DNA of 7,013 nucleotides from Rhodopirellula sp. Its GTDB lineage: Bacteria; Planctomycetota; Planctomycetia; Pirellulales; Pirellulaceae. The stretch covers positions 1 through 7,013 of the forward strand of contig PAUV01000077.1 in assembly GCA_002712845.1 (NCBI GenBank), read 5' to 3'. The translations under genes and the position numbers were made by a program. The notes below the pieces were generated by a model. It did not search any database, was not told where the DNA came from, and saw nothing but the letters and a program-made list of their open reading frames with translations. Of the stretch, positions 5,077-7,013 are shown in pieces (position 1 is the stretch's first letter; each line of letters begins with the position of its first letter).

Positions 5077-6629
5077 GGTGTCCCTTTCAGTGTGATCGTA
5101 ATTTTTGTTTTGAGGTCACCATGCCGCGTTGGGGATCTTTGAATGGTGGCCGTTGTCGGACTGCTGCGTATGTAGGCAAAGTCTTTCTGTGTGATCGGGT
5201 CTGGAAGAGCTGGGACAGGGCGAAGGTTCTCGATAGTCTTTGGCAATTCACCGGTCTGTTTCGCATGCATCCGCAACGCTTCCAATGTCTGTAATAAATT
5301 GTGTTTCTGTATGCCTCGCAGTTCTGCCGCAGTCACTGAATCAAAAGCGGGTAGGATCTGCATGAGAATCATCTTTGCCAGGCCTGGAAGCGAATCCTGG
5401 GTAAGATTCACAAATTTGTCTCTTTCGTCGCTGTATTTCTCGCTCAGGTAATCGGGCAAGTAAGACCAGGCAATCCATGCGTCTCTCGTTCGTTTGGCCT
5501 CTAGCACTGTTGCTCTGAGTACACACTCGCTATTTGAAAGTTCTTCGATTCGGTTCTTCCATTGATCAGTTTTGGCGAGTAATTGCCTTGATTGCTCGGC
5601 GACTGCGATGGGCAAGGTGCCCATCAAAAGCATGGTAGTGGGTGCTTCCAGCGGTTGGATGGTTTGGGATAGTGCAGTATTGGACTCCATGAGTTCGCGA
5701 AGTTTACTGCGGGCCAGTTCCTCTCCAATCGGGGCGTCTGGAAGCTTGCCAACCGTTTTGATCATGCGTGAAACGAGTGAGCCTTCGAACTCGATCGCCT
5801 CTTGTGTCTCATAGATGTGTTGCGCTGGAACGGAGGCGAGGGCCCAGTAGAAATTAGGCGGGTCTCCTTGCGTGATTGCATCTTCAATGACTTCCTGCAT
5901 CACAGATGCGATTGCCTGTCCCACCAAACGCGAAATTAGGAAATGTCCGCGTGTTCCAGTGATATCTGCAAGACGGAAACCGAGTCGGCAATCATCAATC
6001 ATGTCGTCCCAGCGGTGCTCGGCTGCAGCAACTCTTGCCCGCAGGGCGAGCACTCGACTCAGTTGTCGAGCTTCTTGCATCTCAGGTAGCAAAGTGCCAT
6101 ACAGTTCAGGCACAGTAAGATCTTGCAAGTGGAGTTCGTAGTCAGTTCGCATGAGCGATTCGCCTCGCTTTAATTCATTAAGCGCAAATCCATATTGGCT
6201 GAGGTATTTTTTCACCTTAGCAATGGGCAACTGGGCAAGCGGCATCGTTTGCCAATCTTGGATTTCATTGCGATCGGTTGTTCCAGCATCAGAGTTGCTT
6301 GATTCCAAATTGGAAGCTTGGATTGTCAGGATGATGGCTCTGCTGATGATGGCATCGACACTCGCGTTTCGCCGTGTTTCAGGAGCAGGCCAAAGTCGGT
6401 AACGTAACAGTGGGTCAGGGGCTCCTGCTGGCGTAATGGTGACCTGAATCTCGGTACCAGAGGTGTCTTCCTGCTGCGGCTTGCCCTCTGTATTCTCGCC
6501 GTCTGTCTCAAAGGCTGGTGAGACCAATGTTTGGGCCACGAGCGACTGAGGCTCAAGCGTAAAGTTGCCGGCAAGCATAAGAGCAAACAAACCAGGTAAG
6601 CATGTTCCAGTGAACTTCAGTTTGGTCAT
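5073..6629 (-). CDS. secreted mostly helical protein of an uncharacterised planctomycete family
   Basis: This 518-aa protein has an N-terminal signal peptide (hydrophobic stretch about residues 8-22, SLVAQ near 29-33). A polar linker follows, then PLLRYRLWP (73-81), a motif I know from planctomycete secreted hypotheticals. The central part is helical and repeat-like: LLPEMQEARQLSRVLALRAR (180-199), HRWDDMIDDCRLGFRLA (205-221), LVGQAIASVM (235-244), PPNFYWALASVP (257-268). The C-terminus has LPKTIENLRPVPALPDPITQKDF (split at 462-484), recalling the 'dPfTgkpf' tail of related proteins. The helices may be TPR-like; no enzymatic residues are evident. The frame is open to an ATG at 6890, but the 6629 start is preferred because it gives the signal peptide and overlaps the upstream stop as ATGA; the extra 87 residues would lie over the upstream gene. 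Its own stop overlaps the next gene's start the same way. The ribosome site before 6629 is weak, consistent with coupling. Confidence 0.88.
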   Translation of the reverse strand: MTKLKFTGTCLPGLFALMLAGNFTLEPQSLVAQTLVSPAFETDGENTEGKPQQEDTSGTEIQVTITPAGAPDPLLRYRLWPAPETRRNASVDAIISRAIILTIQASNLESSNSDAGTTDRNEIQDWQTMPLAQLPIAKVKKYLSQYGFALNELKRGESLMRTDYELHLQDLTVPELYGTLLPEMQEARQLSRVLALRARVAAAEHRWDDMIDDCRLGFRLADITGTRGHFLISRLVGQAIASVMQEVIEDAITQGDPPNFYWALASVPAQHIYETQEAIEFEGSLVSRMIKTVGKLPDAPIGEELARSKLRELMESNTALSQTIQPLEAPTTMLLMGTLPIAVAEQSRQLLAKTDQWKNRIEELSNSECVLRATVLEAKRTRDAWIAWSYLPDYLSEKYSDERDKFVNLTQDSLPGLAKMILMQILPAFDSVTAAELRGIQKHNLLQTLEALRMHAKQTGELPKTIENLRPVPALPDPITQKDFAYIRSSPTTATIQRSPTRHGDLKTKITITLKGTP

Positions 6630-7012
6630 TGAACGGTTTCCAGACTGTTGAAGTACTTGAGTAACGCGCGGGGAGTTGGGACGAACTGGGGAAAGGTGTT
6701 GATGTTTTCGGAGTTCCGGAGTGAAGCATTCTTTCTTAGGTTGGCACTGATGGCCCCATCGAGCGTCGTTACAGTATCTTCTGACTGAGATAACGAGGTT
6801 CCGTGTCCGATTGAGAGCATCGAAAGGTCGTGTTGGTTGCCGGCGACCGTCGGGTTGCGTTCCTGGTAAGGAAACAGAGTTTGTGCCCATTGTCCCAGTT
6901 CACGCGTGATGGGAGCTTGTTTAGCCAAGACGGAACCTCCGTTGTTGCCAGCAGGTATTGCACCTGCAAGTTCAGGTTTGGGGGCATAGTCACGCTCCGG
7001 AGACTCGTTGGG
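6626..7012 (-). CDS. 3' end of an unrecognised gene, first in the operon (partial, cut by window edge)
   Basis: On the minus strand this frame is open from the window edge for 128 codons and stops with TGA at 6626-6628, overlapping the next gene's ATG as ATGA. The visible part is polar and rich in Asn, Ser, Thr and Pro, with no membrane segment and few hydrophobic runs (for example PERDYAPKPELAGAIPAGNN, and later TPRALLKYFNSLETVQ at the end). I do not recognise the family. A TTG at 6928 could be read as a start, but nothing supports it and the frame continues beyond it, so I treat the gene as entering from outside the window. The tight overlap puts it in the same transcription unit as the two secreted proteins; an alternative is that it is only a shadow of an N-terminal extension of the 518-aa gene. 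Confidence 0.6.
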   Translation of the reverse strand, partial: PNESPERDYAPKPELAGAIPAGNNGGSVLAKQAPITRELGQWAQTLFPYQERNPTVAGNQHDLSMLSIGHGTSLSQSEDTVTTLDGAISANLRKNASLRNSENINTFPQFVPTPRALLKYFNSLETVQ

Positions 7013-7013
7013 A

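Noticed and set aside
6630..6890. 87-residue N-terminal extension of the 518-aa secreted protein
   Set aside because: It would place the signal peptide inside the protein and overlap the upstream frame; the ATGA overlap at 6626-6629 favours the shorter form.

Overview
The window looks like a planctomycete chromosome segment (Pirellulales/Planctomycetales-type; species not assignable). The main evidence is a minus-strand protein with the C-terminal hallmarks of the planctomycete-expanded DUF1559 family, next to a second protein that matches an uncharacterised secreted family I know only from planctomycetes. Base composition is balanced. There is no rRNA, tRNA, CRISPR array or insertion sequence.

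Left part (1 to about 1730): the distal end of an integron gene-cassette array, all cassettes on the plus strand. Two well-formed attC sites (76-160 and 654-744) have complementary outer cores, standard 5-nt and 6-nt spacers, and stems of 14 and 16 paired bases with extrahelical bases on the left arm only. Between them lies one complete cassette (155-738) with a 155-aa exported orphan protein whose stop codon sits inside the attC core. The next cassette holds an AbrB/MazE-type antitoxin and a Doc-like (Fic superfamily) toxin, overlapping by 4 nt, with their own upstream region and repeat-rich candidate operator. A third, decayed or over-long attC-like element (about 1543-1731) follows the toxin and seems to end the array. 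No integrase gene is present; given cassette orientation it should lie to the left of the window, if it exists.

Middle (about 1732-3522): a transition zone with a possible terminator and a hairpin, then a plus-strand gene (1984-3210) for an exported protein of unknown function. Its layout resembles the N-terminal half of secreted DUF1559 proteins without the C-terminal half. A gene-free stretch of about 310 bp separates it from the convergent operon.

Right part (3523-7013, minus strand): three genes read right to left, each joined to the next by an ATGA stop/start overlap. They are the 3' end of an unrecognised gene cut by the window edge, a 518-aa secreted mostly helical planctomycete protein, and a 517-aa secreted DUF1559-like protein. 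The overlaps suggest one translationally coupled operon whose products act at or beyond the cytoplasmic membrane.

The most notable points are the integron cassettes in a planctomycete setting, the toxin whose Fic motif has Gln where the catalytic His should be, and the degenerate attC at the array boundary.
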